This document shows, piece after piece, positions 52,323 through 62,330 of a DNA stretch of 64,000 nt. Position 1 is the first letter of the stretch; every line of letters starts with the position of its first letter. The stretch is taken from positions 1 to 64,000 of the forward strand of contig JALQPE010000704.1 of the NCBI GenBank assembly GCA_030407315.1, read 5' to 3'. This DNA is from Asparagopsis taxiformis. Lineage: Eukaryota > Rhodophyta > Florideophyceae > Bonnemaisoniales > Bonnemaisoniaceae. The notes under the pieces are model-generated. The model was not told the DNA's origin. It searched no databases and saw only the letters and a program-made list of their open reading frames with translations. Both the position numbers and the translations under genes were made by a program.

Positions 52323-55300
52323 GCCACGAGCCACCCACATCGCCTGAACCCTTACGTAAAAGGGGGACGACCGACGTCGATGATTGGTCCTCCGCAGGCT
52401 CACCGACGAACGAGAGTTACGTAAAGCTCACGGCCGCGAAGGCCAACTCGAGTCACACGACACCCGACGTGGGGGAAGAAACGAAGTCCGACGGGACGAA
52501 CGAACCTCACACGAAGAGGAAGCCTCGCAGACGAGCGAGACGCGCTACCCGGAAGCACGACGCTTCCGAGCGCGAGAAAGCCAAACACGCGGCTTATACG
52601 AAGCGTGTCGACGCAAAAGAAGCCATACGGGCTCACACGACGAAGCGACGAACCGCTAACGAAGACGTAGACCGCGCGCCGGTCAGGACCGAACCGTTGG
52701 TCCTCGACGGGCATACGTGCCTACTTGCGTCGAAGCATTATATCGTGTCCGGAACGATCGGACTAGACCTCAACGTGATGAGGGCGATTACCATCGCGAT
52801 GGATACGTGCAGCGGCTACAACTTGATACGAACAAGTTTACTACCCTACGACTGGGTCGACCGCTGTCTACGTGACGAAGAGCTGCCGAAGCTCGGAGAC
52901 GCCAACGGGCGACGTTTGCCTATCGAAGGCGCCATCCTGCTTCGTGTCAGGTTGGGGAACTCGCTGTTCCGCGTAAAATTCTTCGTAGCCAACACGCTGG
53001 CTGTTCCCGTTATAATGGGTACGTCGTTCATGTCGAAGCATGTCGATGCTATACGCTGTCGAGCGCAGACAATCGACCTCCATCGGGGGGATACGATACC
53101 CATTATCGCGGAGGGCGATACGACGACTCCGTACGAGGAGGGGGAAGAGACGAATCCAAACGTGGAACACCCGAAGCGCCGCGAGCGTAACGCGGCCTCG
53201 AATAGGCCGAGCCGAACGTTCTCGGTTCGCCTGACGAAGTACATGCGTGTACCGGCGATGTCGCAGCGGACCGTCAACGTGACGACGGATGCGACCGGAC
53301 TCGTGTTCCTCGAGCCGAAAGCGTCGGTGCAATTCCGGCATGGGCTGCGCATAGCCAACGGAGTGGTCGACGTAGGACCGAGAGAGACGTTCTCTATTAT
53401 CGTGTCGAACTTCACGAAGAAGGACCGCGAATTGCCGAAAGGCGCGACGATTGCGTACGCGGTACGCTCCCCGTTGGGAATCGTCCCACTCAAGCGTGAG
53501 GGCGGCGAAGCCCTCGCGAAGGTTTTGAACCTACCGCTAGTCGACGCGACGACGCGGACAACTACGAACGGGTTGGGCGACGCAACGCCAGACCCGTTGG
53601 TCAACGAAAAGGGGAACGACCCCGCCACGGATTGGCAGTCGACAATCGATTTGTCGCACCTCGACGACGAGGATTTACGAAAGCGCATCAACGAGATGCT
53701 AGCTACACATTCGTCAATGTGGACGAGCGGACGCCTCGGCGAAATCAATGCTACGGAGCATCGAATCGAACTCGAACCGGGCACGCGGCCCATACGTTCA
53801 ATGCCCTATCGTCAGGGTCCGGCTCTACGTACGATAGCCGAGGAGCAGATCACGAAGATGCTCAACGAAGGGGTTATCGAACCCGCGTCCAGCGAATGGG
53901 CGTCACCAATCGTGTTGGTGCCGAAGAAGGACGGATCCTTACGTTTCTGTGTCGACTACAGACGTTTGAACGCGAGAACGATCGCTGATTCGTACCCGCT
54001 TCCTCGTATGGAAGACTGCCTCGATTCGTTGGGCGACGCCGCCATCTTCACGACACTCGATTGTAACGCCGGTTACTGGCAAGTGCCCGTCTCCGCCGAG
54101 GACCGTGATAAGACAACGTTTACGTCTTTCATGGGAACGTATCGCTACGTGCGAATGCCATTCGGGCTACGAAATGCCCCCGCTACGTTTCAGCGGACGT
54201 TGGACATCATCCTCTCCGGAGTACGTTGGCAATCGTGCCTGGTCTACTTAGACGACGTAATCGTCTTTTCGAAAGACCTCGAGTCTCACCTGGGTCACGT
54301 TGACCAGGTGCTTTCCCTGCTACGCGCAGCGGGAGTAACGTTAAAGCTCACGAAGTGCTCGTTCTTTCAACCACGAGTTGACTACCTGGGGCACGTGATT
54401 ACCCCAGGGAAGCTGCACGTTGCAGCACGGAACAAGGAAGCCTTTCGTACGGCTACGTTCCCACGCGACAAGACGCAATGTCGATCGTTTTTGGGCGCGG
54501 CCAACGTTTACCGCCGTTTCGTAAAGGCGTATGCCGAGATCGCTCGGCCACTCAACACGATGTTGAAGAAGGACGCCTCCCCCGATTGGACGAATCCAAC
54601 TAACGCGCAAACGAATGCGTTCGAAACGTTGAAGACAATACTGGTGTCGCCACCAGTATTGCACCTTCCGAAGGCGGGACGTCCGTTCATGATCGATACC
54701 GACGCGTCGGCGTATCAGCTGGGAGCTACGTTGCTCAAGCAGCAGAACGAGGACAAGCCCAACGAATGGGTGCCGATTGGGTACTGGTCGAAGACCCTCA
54801 ACGAAACCGAACGCGGTTACTCGGCAACGGAGCGCGAGTGTTACTCTGTCGTCTGGGCGATAACGTCGCTCCGACCCTACGTAGAGGGTCAGCGATTTAC
54901 CGTACGTACGGATCACGAAGCCTTACGTTGGCTGATGACGTTAACGGACGCGTCCGGACGACTACTACGATGGAGGCTACGCGTTGCCGAATTCGATTTC
55001 GAAGTTACGTACAGGCCTGGGCGCGTGCACCAGGTACCTGACGCTTTATCACGCGTGATATCTACGTATGACGACGGTCGACCCGTCGACGATGACGTAC
55101 CATCGTACGGGGACGCGGTCCTCGTGACGACTCGCAGTCGGCGACAACCCACACGAAATGGGCAAGGACGAACGACGTCCGTACGTAAAAAGGCAACGAA
55201 TGCCAGGGGTCACGACGACCCGTCGAACGAGACTCGTGATGAACGAACATCGGCCACGACGGCTGGCCACGATGGCTTCGAGTTCAACCGCGACGCGACG

Positions 55301-56851
55301 CTCGATGACGTTCTCGACGAGGAACCGGATTTCCTCGACGAACAGCGCGCTGCCGAAGACGATTCGGCACGCGTGCCACCAGCTGACGTCCAGCTTCCCA
55401 TTACGAGGGACGAGCTTATCGAAGCTCAACGCGAGGACGCGTTCTGTCAAACGATACTGACACGACAGTCCGAGACGCAGGACGCTGCATTCTTCGAAGG
55501 CCACGATGGCCTACTCCGACGCCGGAACCCTCACGATGAGGAACGTACACAAATCGTTGTGCCGGCTTCGTTACGGCCGCGGCTGCTGGAGTTAACGCAC
55601 CACCACGTCCTCGCTGGACATCCCGGGCAAACGCGTATGTACTATACCCTACGGAGGACGTACTACTGGCCCGCGATGGCCGCCGACATCCATGCAACGG
55701 TACGAAACTGCGTTGGATGTGCGAAGAACCGCGTGAAGCTTCGCAAACGGACGAACCCGTTACGTTTATTTCCGGCTACGGAGCCGCTGCGAGACCTATG
55801 TATCGACATACTAGGTCCGCTTACGAAGACCACGCGTGGTAACCGATTTATCCTCGTGATAACGGACCGCTTCACGAAGCTGACTAGAGTCGTACCTCTA
55901 CGAAATATCGATTCCGCCAACGTGGCGAGCGCGTTCGTCAACGCGTGGGTCTTCTCGTATGGACCCCCACGGACGCTCATAAGCGACAACGGAAAGCAGT
56001 TCGCTGCTAAGTTTTTCCAGCGCGTCTGCAACGAAATCGGCGTGACGAACGTCTTTACGTCGACGTACCACCCCCAAACGAACGGGCAGGTGGAGCGCTA
56101 CAACAGGACGATCCTGGCGATGCTACGCAATTACGTGAACGAAAACCAGAACGACTGGGATCGATACGCATCGGCGTTAACGTTTGCGTACAACACGCAT
56201 GTGCATTCGAGCACGGGCACGACGCCCTTCGATTTGATTCTCACGAATCCACCGCCACCGTTGGCGCTACACACGTCGGTAACGAACCGCGAACTACCCG
56301 ACGGGGGAGGGCGAGCCACTTACGTTCGTGAGCTCGCCACAACGATGGATAACGCGTATCGAACGCTGAAGGCCGCGCAGGCACGTTACAAACGAAATTT
56401 CGACAAGCGAGTCCGTGTCTCGAATCGAAACATCCGCGCGGGAGAATACGTATTCATCGACCCGACGGACGGGACCACGAAGGGCACGAAGCTCGGCAAC
56501 CACGCGTTGGGACCGTTCCGCGTACTACGTAACGACGTACGAACGTTCGTCATCCAACGAGGAGACGTAGTTGAACGTGTCAACTCGGACCGCGTTGCGT
56601 ACGCGCCAACGCCGGCGAACGCGCCCCCGCCGGAGCCATACGATGCCACCGAGGCAGACCTCGACAAGAACCGCGATGGTCCGGCGTATGTAGTAGACGA
56701 CCTACTAAACCATCGCGTAAACGATGACGGCACCCTAGACTTCCTCGTGAAGTGGGTCGGGTATCGTAACCCTACGTGGGAGCCCCGCCGGAACGTATCT
56801 GAAGAGAGCGTCTCTCGATACTTCGCACGCGTGCGACGAGCAACAACGTGA
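52262..56851 (+). CDS. Pol of the large chromovirus with chromodomain (intact)
   Basis: 1529 codons open in the -1 frame relative to gag; it has no ATG at its start, so it is expressed as Gag-Pol by frameshifting. Protease: AMDTCSGYNLI, where the usual D-T/S-G is D-T-C-S-G (about 179-185). RT: RFCVDYRRLNARTI, TLDCNAGYWQVPV, LVYLDDVIVFS (YLDD about 661). RNase H: DTDASAYQLGATLL (about 811), ATERECYSVVWAI, TDHEALRWLM. Integrase: HHHVLAGHPGQTRMYY with CVGCAKNR (about 1112-1160), CIDILGPL (D about 1181), LISDNGKQF (D about 1241), NGQVERYNR (E about 1276). GPF module: HALGPFRVLRNDVRTFVI. Chromodomain at about 1476-1520: YVVDDLLNH, DFLVKWVGYRNPTWEP. All catalytic residues are present. Confidence 0.95.
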   Translation: MGSRRRRVERPRAGKRPGDVGHEPPTSPEPLRKRGTTDVDDWSSAGSPTNESYVKLTAAKANSSHTTPDVGEETKSDGTNEPHTKRKPRRRARRATRKHDASEREKAKHAAYTKRVDAKEAIRAHTTKRRTANEDVDRAPVRTEPLVLDGHTCLLASKHYIVSGTIGLDLNVMRAITIAMDTCSGYNLIRTSLLPYDWVDRCLRDEELPKLGDANGRRLPIEGAILLRVRLGNSLFRVKFFVANTLAVPVIMGTSFMSKHVDAIRCRAQTIDLHRGDTIPIIAEGDTTTPYEEGEETNPNVEHPKRRERNAASNRPSRTFSVRLTKYMRVPAMSQRTVNVTTDATGLVFLEPKASVQFRHGLRIANGVVDVGPRETFSIIVSNFTKKDRELPKGATIAYAVRSPLGIVPLKREGGEALAKVLNLPLVDATTRTTTNGLGDATPDPLVNEKGNDPATDWQSTIDLSHLDDEDLRKRINEMLATHSSMWTSGRLGEINATEHRIELEPGTRPIRSMPYRQGPALRTIAEEQITKMLNEGVIEPASSEWASPIVLVPKKDGSLRFCVDYRRLNARTIADSYPLPRMEDCLDSLGDAAIFTTLDCNAGYWQVPVSAEDRDKTTFTSFMGTYRYVRMPFGLRNAPATFQRTLDIILSGVRWQSCLVYLDDVIVFSKDLESHLGHVDQVLSLLRAAGVTLKLTKCSFFQPRVDYLGHVITPGKLHVAARNKEAFRTATFPRDKTQCRSFLGAANVYRRFVKAYAEIARPLNTMLKKDASPDWTNPTNAQTNAFETLKTILVSPPVLHLPKAGRPFMIDTDASAYQLGATLLKQQNEDKPNEWVPIGYWSKTLNETERGYSATERECYSVVWAITSLRPYVEGQRFTVRTDHEALRWLMTLTDASGRLLRWRLRVAEFDFEVTYRPGRVHQVPDALSRVISTYDDGRPVDDDVPSYGDAVLVTTRSRRQPTRNGQGRTTSVRKKATNARGHDDPSNETRDERTSATTAGHDGFEFNRDATLDDVLDEEPDFLDEQRAAEDDSARVPPADVQLPITRDELIEAQREDAFCQTILTRQSETQDAAFFEGHDGLLRRRNPHDEERTQIVVPASLRPRLLELTHHHVLAGHPGQTRMYYTLRRTYYWPAMAADIHATVRNCVGCAKNRVKLRKRTNPLRLFPATEPLRDLCIDILGPLTKTTRGNRFILVITDRFTKLTRVVPLRNIDSANVASAFVNAWVFSYGPPRTLISDNGKQFAAKFFQRVCNEIGVTNVFTSTYHPQTNGQVERYNRTILAMLRNYVNENQNDWDRYASALTFAYNTHVHSSTGTTPFDLILTNPPPPLALHTSVTNRELPDGGGRATYVRELATTMDNAYRTLKAAQARYKRNFDKRVRVSNRNIRAGEYVFIDPTDGTTKGTKLGNHALGPFRVLRNDVRTFVIQRGDVVERVNSDRVAYAPTPANAPPPEPYDATEADLDKNRDGPAYVVDDLLNHRVNDDGTLDFLVKWVGYRNPTWEPRRNVSEESVSRYFARVRRATT
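52301..52346 (+). promoter_or_regulatory. -1 ribosomal frameshift signal between gag and pol
   Basis: In the gag frame the heptamer G GGA AAC (52301-52307) fits the X XXY YYZ slip pattern. A -1 slip there continues exactly into the pol frame. Three nt downstream a perfect 10-bp stem begins (CAGGCGATGT 52311-52320 with ACATCGCCTG 52337-52346) around a 16-nt loop. The gag TAG lies at 52320-52322. The C-rich loop could pair with the G-run downstream to form a pseudoknot (inference). The spacer is shorter than the usual 5-9 nt unless the base of the stem is open. Confidence 0.8.
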
Positions 56852-58789
56852 AAGGCCACGACGGCCCCCGAAAACGCACACGAGCGTCGGGTTAAGCGCA
56901 CGCGTGCGCGACGTTGCACGATGCAACAAACGAAGGCGACGAGCCGCACGAACGAGAAGCGAAGGCACAACGAGTGGCCGGGACGTCCACCCTTGCGTTG
57001 GGGGGGCGCGATGCGTGCTAGAGCCGTCGCTCTTTTCGTTTTCGACACCATACGATGGTGGAGGCACGAGCGCCAACGAAAGATTGGACGACGAGTCCAC
57101 GCGCGGACGATTCACACGATGTGAAGAGCCACGACTGGCTCGACAGTGTTGACCGTCCCACGGGCAAAGGTGACGACACCACGGGCCACGGACGGACAAC
57201 ACGTCAGATTTTTCGCGCGAAAAATTATACGTGGGCCAGCGGGCCATGGACGCACGGTACGAAAAATCGGGCCGATTACAGTGCGCTAATCCGGCCAAAT
57301 CTCGGGACACGCGTGCCCCGAAAATTTCGTAATTTCGGCATGTCACGTGAGCCATCGTACGTCCCCGTGGACAACCGCTGACAACGAGTCGCATCGACCA
57401 ACGAGGTCAACGCCAAACAGCTCGCGAGCTAACGGCAACGTGACGCCGGAAGGCGGAGAAACGACGTAGGACGGACGCGTCCCCAACGAAGATGGCAACG
57501 GCCTCGTTACGAAACTCCCCGCACGAAGCGGAACGAAGCTATACGTTAGCCGACGAATTAGACCAACGGGTCTCAGCGCACGAAACGCGCGAGTAAAGCG
57601 TGCGAACGACGAGCCAACGAGGCCGCGACGACGGGCGGCGAACCGTATCGCCACCGTGAGGCACGACGCCGAACGCGGTAGCCACGTACGGCAACCACGG
57701 AACGACACAACGGTGTCCTGCCACGCGGGCATAACGAACGACGCGCGGAAGCGAAAAGCCCGCCGGCCAGTCGAACGCACGTAACGAAACACGAATACGC
57801 AACGGCGTCCAAGCGGTAGCCAACGTAAACGGCACAGCTGAAGGCAACGTCTGCCGACGAACTTGGCTCACGAGGCAGCCTCAAACGCCCGCGGGCATGC
57901 GAAACGACCCCGTCAATCGCGTCCCCGTCGGGTTCGCAAGGCGAATAAACGAAATTACGCAACGGCGTAGAGGGCGAGCATTACGTATGCCCAGGTGCAC
58001 GTCACACCACATAACGAATGAGCTAACGAAACGCTCCTCGGACGCCGCAGCGAACGTCGCTACCACGCGAAGTGGACTATCGCAACGATTGCGCCACCGG
58101 CTAACGTGAAGCCGCGGCAAACGCGAAGCGCGACGGCGCTAATAACGTTAACGGCTATACGAAAAGCCAAGCCCGCCGGCAAAAACGTTGTCTAGGGAAC
58201 CACGACGCACTGCCGCGTACACGCAACGGCGTGAAACGTCAAGCCAACTCACGCGCGAGTCGGCCTGACGCTTAGCGAATTTTTCGTCCGGCTCACCGGA
58301 GCGAATTAAATTGGCACCGACGTGCTACGTGCCAGAGAGCTCGAATGCTCAACGGAATTCGACACCCGACGGGGTTATCCGAACGAGAAACGACGGTGGA
58401 AACGATTTTCGAGTTAGTTACTAAATGATGCGCACGCCAACGGGCTCTATGATCGAGGTTAACGTACCACTCGCAGTGAAAAGCCGCCGCTACGCGCCGC
58501 CGCTTTGCCGAATAATTGCGTGTGCTACGAACCTGCCAACGGGCACGCGTCGCCGCGAACTCGAAGCACGGGCTACGTAAGCCATACGACACCCGACGGG
58601 GTAGACGCCACAACAAAAAAATTGTGGGGAGGGGCTTAACGCTAAACCCCTCCTCTTCTGCAGACGACCTGCCAAACGCAAATTACGAAGCTCAACGGAG
58701 CCATGCGATTACGCAAAGAAACAAGACGAAGTTTACGAAGCAATACGATGCTAGAGCCGACGTGGCCTACGAACTAACCTAGGAACGAC
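56852..58789. other. Convergent noncoding region of copy B
   Basis: About 1.9 kb between the stop of pol and the stop of the antisense ORF, homologous to 21503-23905 of copy A. It is dense in ACG/CGT words and short palindromes (for example GCACGCGTGCGC at 56897) but has no long frame common to both copies. A polypurine tract and 3' regulatory sequences should lie here if the antisense ORF is part of the element. Confidence 0.5.
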
Positions 58790-61018
58790 CTAGTAGCGAC
58801 GAGAACGCTTGCCCGCAGGGTCATACGGACCAGGGCCTTCGCCGCGGCTATCGTGGCTGCGGCTGCGACTGGGCTGAACGAAGCCCGGCGCGTACGGATC
58901 GACGGTCTGCGTGACCACGGGGGCTCGCTCGCGACGAGACGCGGGATCCCTAGCGTAAGGATCCGCAGTCCCGTGACTGCGCGTATCCGAAGGGCGCGCC
59001 GGAGCGGGGTCGCGTGGCAGGTACGCCGCTGCGTGACCATACCCGACGGGGTCGCCGAAGCCGCCGCCACTCGCGTAACCGTACGGTTCATTACGAACGC
59101 CAACGGGCGGCGCGTAACTACGAGTCGCCGCGGCGAGACGCTCCGAAATCGCGCGTTCCGTTGCCAAGCGGGCAGTCAGGTCCAACGTCTGGGCCCTAAA
59201 CTCTTCGGCTGCGCGAGCCACGGACGAGATGAGGGAACGAATAACCCAGCCGTCCGCACGAGGCGGGGCGGACATCGACGTACCGAGAAGCCGACGGGCA
59301 TCCTCATCAGAGACGCGGTCGTCCAGGCTCACGAAGCGTGGCGCGCGTTCGGCCGGCGTGGCCACATTCGGACGAACGACCTGGGCAACGTTGCCCCCTT
59401 CCGTAGCCTCGCGTGGCACGACCTCTCGAGGATCCGGCGCACGCGGCGCTTCGTTTTGATGGCCACGACGGCCAGAACGTGTCCCTCGGGGGCGCTCGTT
59501 GCCCCCGAGGCCGCCGAAATAACCGGCACGATTGCCACGACGGCGTTCGGAACGGGAAGCGACCCGCGGCACGTAAGCCCCATCGCTACGAACGGAGACG
59601 AACTCCTGGTTATCGCCGCTTGCGTAATCGGGACGTATAACCCGATACTCCGGCCCCAACGCAAGGGCGCCGCGAACCTCAGCCAACGCGCTGGTGACGG
59701 AGACAAACGTGTCGGAACCGTCAACCGGGATTGCACGAAGCATCTCGTAATCGGCCAGGAAGTCCAACGTGGACTCCGGCAGTAGGCACGCGCGCCCGAA
59801 CACACGACGTTCCACGAATAGCGAGCACGCGAGCATCGCTGCGTGTTCGATGTCCACGGCCATAAGGAAACGTTCCTTCACGGGGGCAGGCGCGTCCTTC
59901 ACGGCATCGGTGAAATAATGTACCACGCGTGGTAATAACGTGGACGACCCACGGGGGTACGGAAACTCCTCGACTACTTCCGGCAACGGCGGGAAGTAGA
60001 GCTCGCTCGGGACGACCCACGGAGCTGACGCGTGCGACACACGATAGTCGTCCGCGTTCACGTGGCGGAGAGCGAAGTGGTCATCGTACGACACGACGCT
60101 TTTGGAGATGACGCTCAACGAAAGAGCAGTCTTCCATTCGGCACGTTGCCTTTCGGAAAGTGTCCGCGGACATACGAATACGGACGCCACCGAGATGAAC
60201 GGCGGTTCCTCGGGCGTCCCCTTCCATAAGTATGCGTCCATACGGTCGACGTAGATCGCGTCGTTGACGTCACGCAACCACGAGCGGTCGCAACGTATCG
60301 ACGCCGGGATCTGGTAACGTTCCGATCCCGGCGGCCCGTTGGCGAAACGACGCCCGGCTGCTCGCCCCCACGTATCTTCGGCGGAACGCATATAGTCGAC
60401 GACCGCGCGGGCGTCCAGACGATCTCTGGCCAACGTGGCGAGATCGTCATCCGTGATACCCACGCGGGGCAACGCAGCCCACGCGTGGGTCAGGACGCCT
60501 ACGTTTAGCGCCGCACCGCCACGTGAGGCGGTGCCGACCGTCCCAACGGGGTCACCACCCTCCGGCGAGGGGTCCTGGCGAGGAGAACGCGGCGAGCTAT
60601 CACGACGAGGCACGCCCGTGCGGGCCGCCGCCACAGCACGACGCGAACGAGCGGCCGCTGCCATCGCGGCTACACCCGTCGACGGGGCCGCGGCATCCGG
60701 AATGACGGGTGACGAATTCCCCGAGTCGGACGCCGTTGCGTCATCATCACGTGGGGCGACGGCCCTAGCAGCCTCGGCAGGCGTCACGGAAGCCACCAGG
60801 CGAGACGGAGCCATGGGGCGAGACGAAGAGGCGACGGCCTGGGGAGCAACGGCTTCACCCGCCCTCACGGATGGGGCGGGCGCGACGGACGCTTCCGTCG
60901 CTGGCGGCGCACCGGCCCCGACGAGGGAGGGAGCGCCCTGCGAAGGGGTTCTCGCTCCACCTCCAGCAGAGCCGGCGGGCCGCGGGGTGTTGGCATCGGT
61001 ACTGCGAGTCGTAACCAT
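58790..61018 (-). CDS. Antisense ORF of the large chromovirus, function unknown
   Basis: 742 aa from the ATG at 61018 (MVTTRSTDAN) to TAG at 58790. Residues 1-200 are Ala/Pro/Ser/Gly-rich and disordered. A folded central part (about 190-480) includes AWAALPRVGITDDDLATLAR, RDVNDAIYVDRMDAYLWKG, FISVASVFVCPRTLSERQRA, WVVPSELYFPPLPEVVEEFP and HAAMLACSLFVERRVFGRA. From about 500 it is Arg/Gly-rich (GNRAGYFGGLGGNERPRG), then has a short helical stretch (SLISSVARAAEEFRAQTLDL) and a Tyr/Arg/Ser-rich tail ending KRSRRY. The architecture resembles an RNA-binding or Gag-like protein, but I recognise no family. It is convergent with pol, present in both copies, and so belongs to the element or to a partner element always joined to it. 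Antisense ORFs downstream of pol are known in plant Tat-lineage gypsy elements. Confidence 0.8.
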   Translation of the reverse strand: MVTTRSTDANTPRPAGSAGGGARTPSQGAPSLVGAGAPPATEASVAPAPSVRAGEAVAPQAVASSSRPMAPSRLVASVTPAEAARAVAPRDDDATASDSGNSSPVIPDAAAPSTGVAAMAAAARSRRAVAAARTGVPRRDSSPRSPRQDPSPEGGDPVGTVGTASRGGAALNVGVLTHAWAALPRVGITDDDLATLARDRLDARAVVDYMRSAEDTWGRAAGRRFANGPPGSERYQIPASIRCDRSWLRDVNDAIYVDRMDAYLWKGTPEEPPFISVASVFVCPRTLSERQRAEWKTALSLSVISKSVVSYDDHFALRHVNADDYRVSHASAPWVVPSELYFPPLPEVVEEFPYPRGSSTLLPRVVHYFTDAVKDAPAPVKERFLMAVDIEHAAMLACSLFVERRVFGRACLLPESTLDFLADYEMLRAIPVDGSDTFVSVTSALAEVRGALALGPEYRVIRPDYASGDNQEFVSVRSDGAYVPRVASRSERRRGNRAGYFGGLGGNERPRGTRSGRRGHQNEAPRAPDPREVVPREATEGGNVAQVVRPNVATPAERAPRFVSLDDRVSDEDARRLLGTSMSAPPRADGWVIRSLISSVARAAEEFRAQTLDLTARLATERAISERLAAATRSYAPPVGVRNEPYGYASGGGFGDPVGYGHAAAYLPRDPAPARPSDTRSHGTADPYARDPASRRERAPVVTQTVDPYAPGFVQPSRSRSHDSRGEGPGPYDPAGKRSRRY

Positions 61019-61065
61019 CGTGGTTACGCTGTACACGACACTAGGAAGGCACGAAATGCGCTGAG

Positions 61066-62330
61066 AACAGTGAAACAGTGTTTTATTGTGTCACCAAACA
61101 CTGTTCATGGAACAAGAAGAGCACTGTTCAGAGAACAGTATATTTAAAACTGAGAACAGTACGGACAATGTCCAGAACGATATTTCAAACATGAGAAACG
61201 ATGAAGACCGTTCCTGAGAGTGCTGTATTGGACAGCCAGTAACCAATCATACTGTTCTAAGAACACTATGTTTACATCCTGGGACAGTAATCCTACTGTT
61301 CTAAGAACACTATGTTTACATACTGGGACAGTAATCATTGTTCTGGGAACAGTGTGGTTGAGTACCCGGAACAGCTTCGAATACTCCAGGAACTATACAA
61401 ACGACACCACATGAACGGTGTAGTCTGACGTAATATCGAAACTGCGAACAATAACAACCGTTCTGTGGAGCAATGTATTGAGAGGAGCAAAACGGAACAT
61501 AGCGTTCGTGGAACAGTGAACTTGGAAACAGGAACGACAACGATTGTTATACGAATGCAGACATGGAACGCAACAAAACAGCAAAGACAGTCCCTGAAGT
61601 GGTATAGATGGAAACTGGGATCACCGAAGATTGATCCGGAGCCAGTATGCATAGAAACCAGGAACACTGTTGAAAGGCCTGGGAACAATGAATCCAACTA
61701 ACAAGGACACCATATACTGTCCTCGGAAGAGCAGAAAAGACGGCATGGATCATCACAGACTGTTCTTCGAATACCAAAGGAGCAACATAGAGACGATGAG
61801 TGATGTTCCATGAACAGTGATAAGTGTAGAGAGGTTCAGTAGAGACTGTTCCCGGAGATGAAGAAGTATATAGCCAGGAACAGCACATACCGGCAGAGGA
61901 ATACTAAGAAGTGTATTCAGGAAACCCGCGGACAATTCCCAGAACGCTGTTTTGAGGAGCCGAGAGCGGTGTAGACTGTTCTGCGAAGTAAGAAAGTCTG
62001 AACCTGGAACATCACGGACCGTACCTAGAAGAGCCTGAGAAGTTCTGAGAACAGTGAACATCGAAATGGTGAACAGTAGAGAGCGTTCTGTGATTAATGC
62101 AAGTTGAAGTCATGAACAGTATATATCGTTCTAGGAACAATGCTATTTGAGAACAGGAACGTCATAAATTGCTCTGGGACCACTATCACTAAAAGACATG
62201 GATGCTGTGCACCGTTCTAAGAGCTCTAAATTACGGAACCAGAAATACCATAACGGTGTAAATTGAAACCTAATTTTCAAACCAGAAATGCCACAATGTG
62301 CTCTGGGAACACTAGATTTCGGGATGTTTT
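61066..62330. repeat. Degenerate minisatellite of GAACAGT words
   Basis: About 1.26 kb in which GAACAGT, GGAACA and ACTGTTC words recur every 20-25 bp. Two clear 44-bp units, 61251-61294 and 61295-61338, differ at only two positions (CCTGGG/ACTGGG and TCCT/TCAT). Other units are more diverged. Many words are paired with their reverse complement, so the RNA or single strand could fold into serial short hairpins. No protein frame runs through it. Confidence 0.75.

Larger units (their letters stand above)
49150..61064 (+). mobile_element. Large chromovirus, copy B, coding capacity intact
   Basis: Begins TGTAGTATACGTGG at 49150 inside a copia-like pol and carries intact gag (49917-52322), intact pol (52262-56851) and an intact antisense ORF (58790-61018). 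Copy A defines the same left terminus. The right limit is put at the end of element-like sequence before the GAACAGT minisatellite at about 61066. No copy of the left terminal sequence occurs between 57000 and 64000, so the 3' LTR is missing, diverged or outside what I can recognise, and no target duplication can be confirmed. The length, at least 11.9 kb, is well above the usual 5-7 kb of chromoviruses. Confidence 0.85.

Noticed and set aside
58853..59785. 310-aa plus-strand ORF opposite the antisense ORF
   Set aside because: A shadow of the minus-strand 742-aa ORF in a GC-rich stretch; no domain, Arg-rich as expected from reversed codons.
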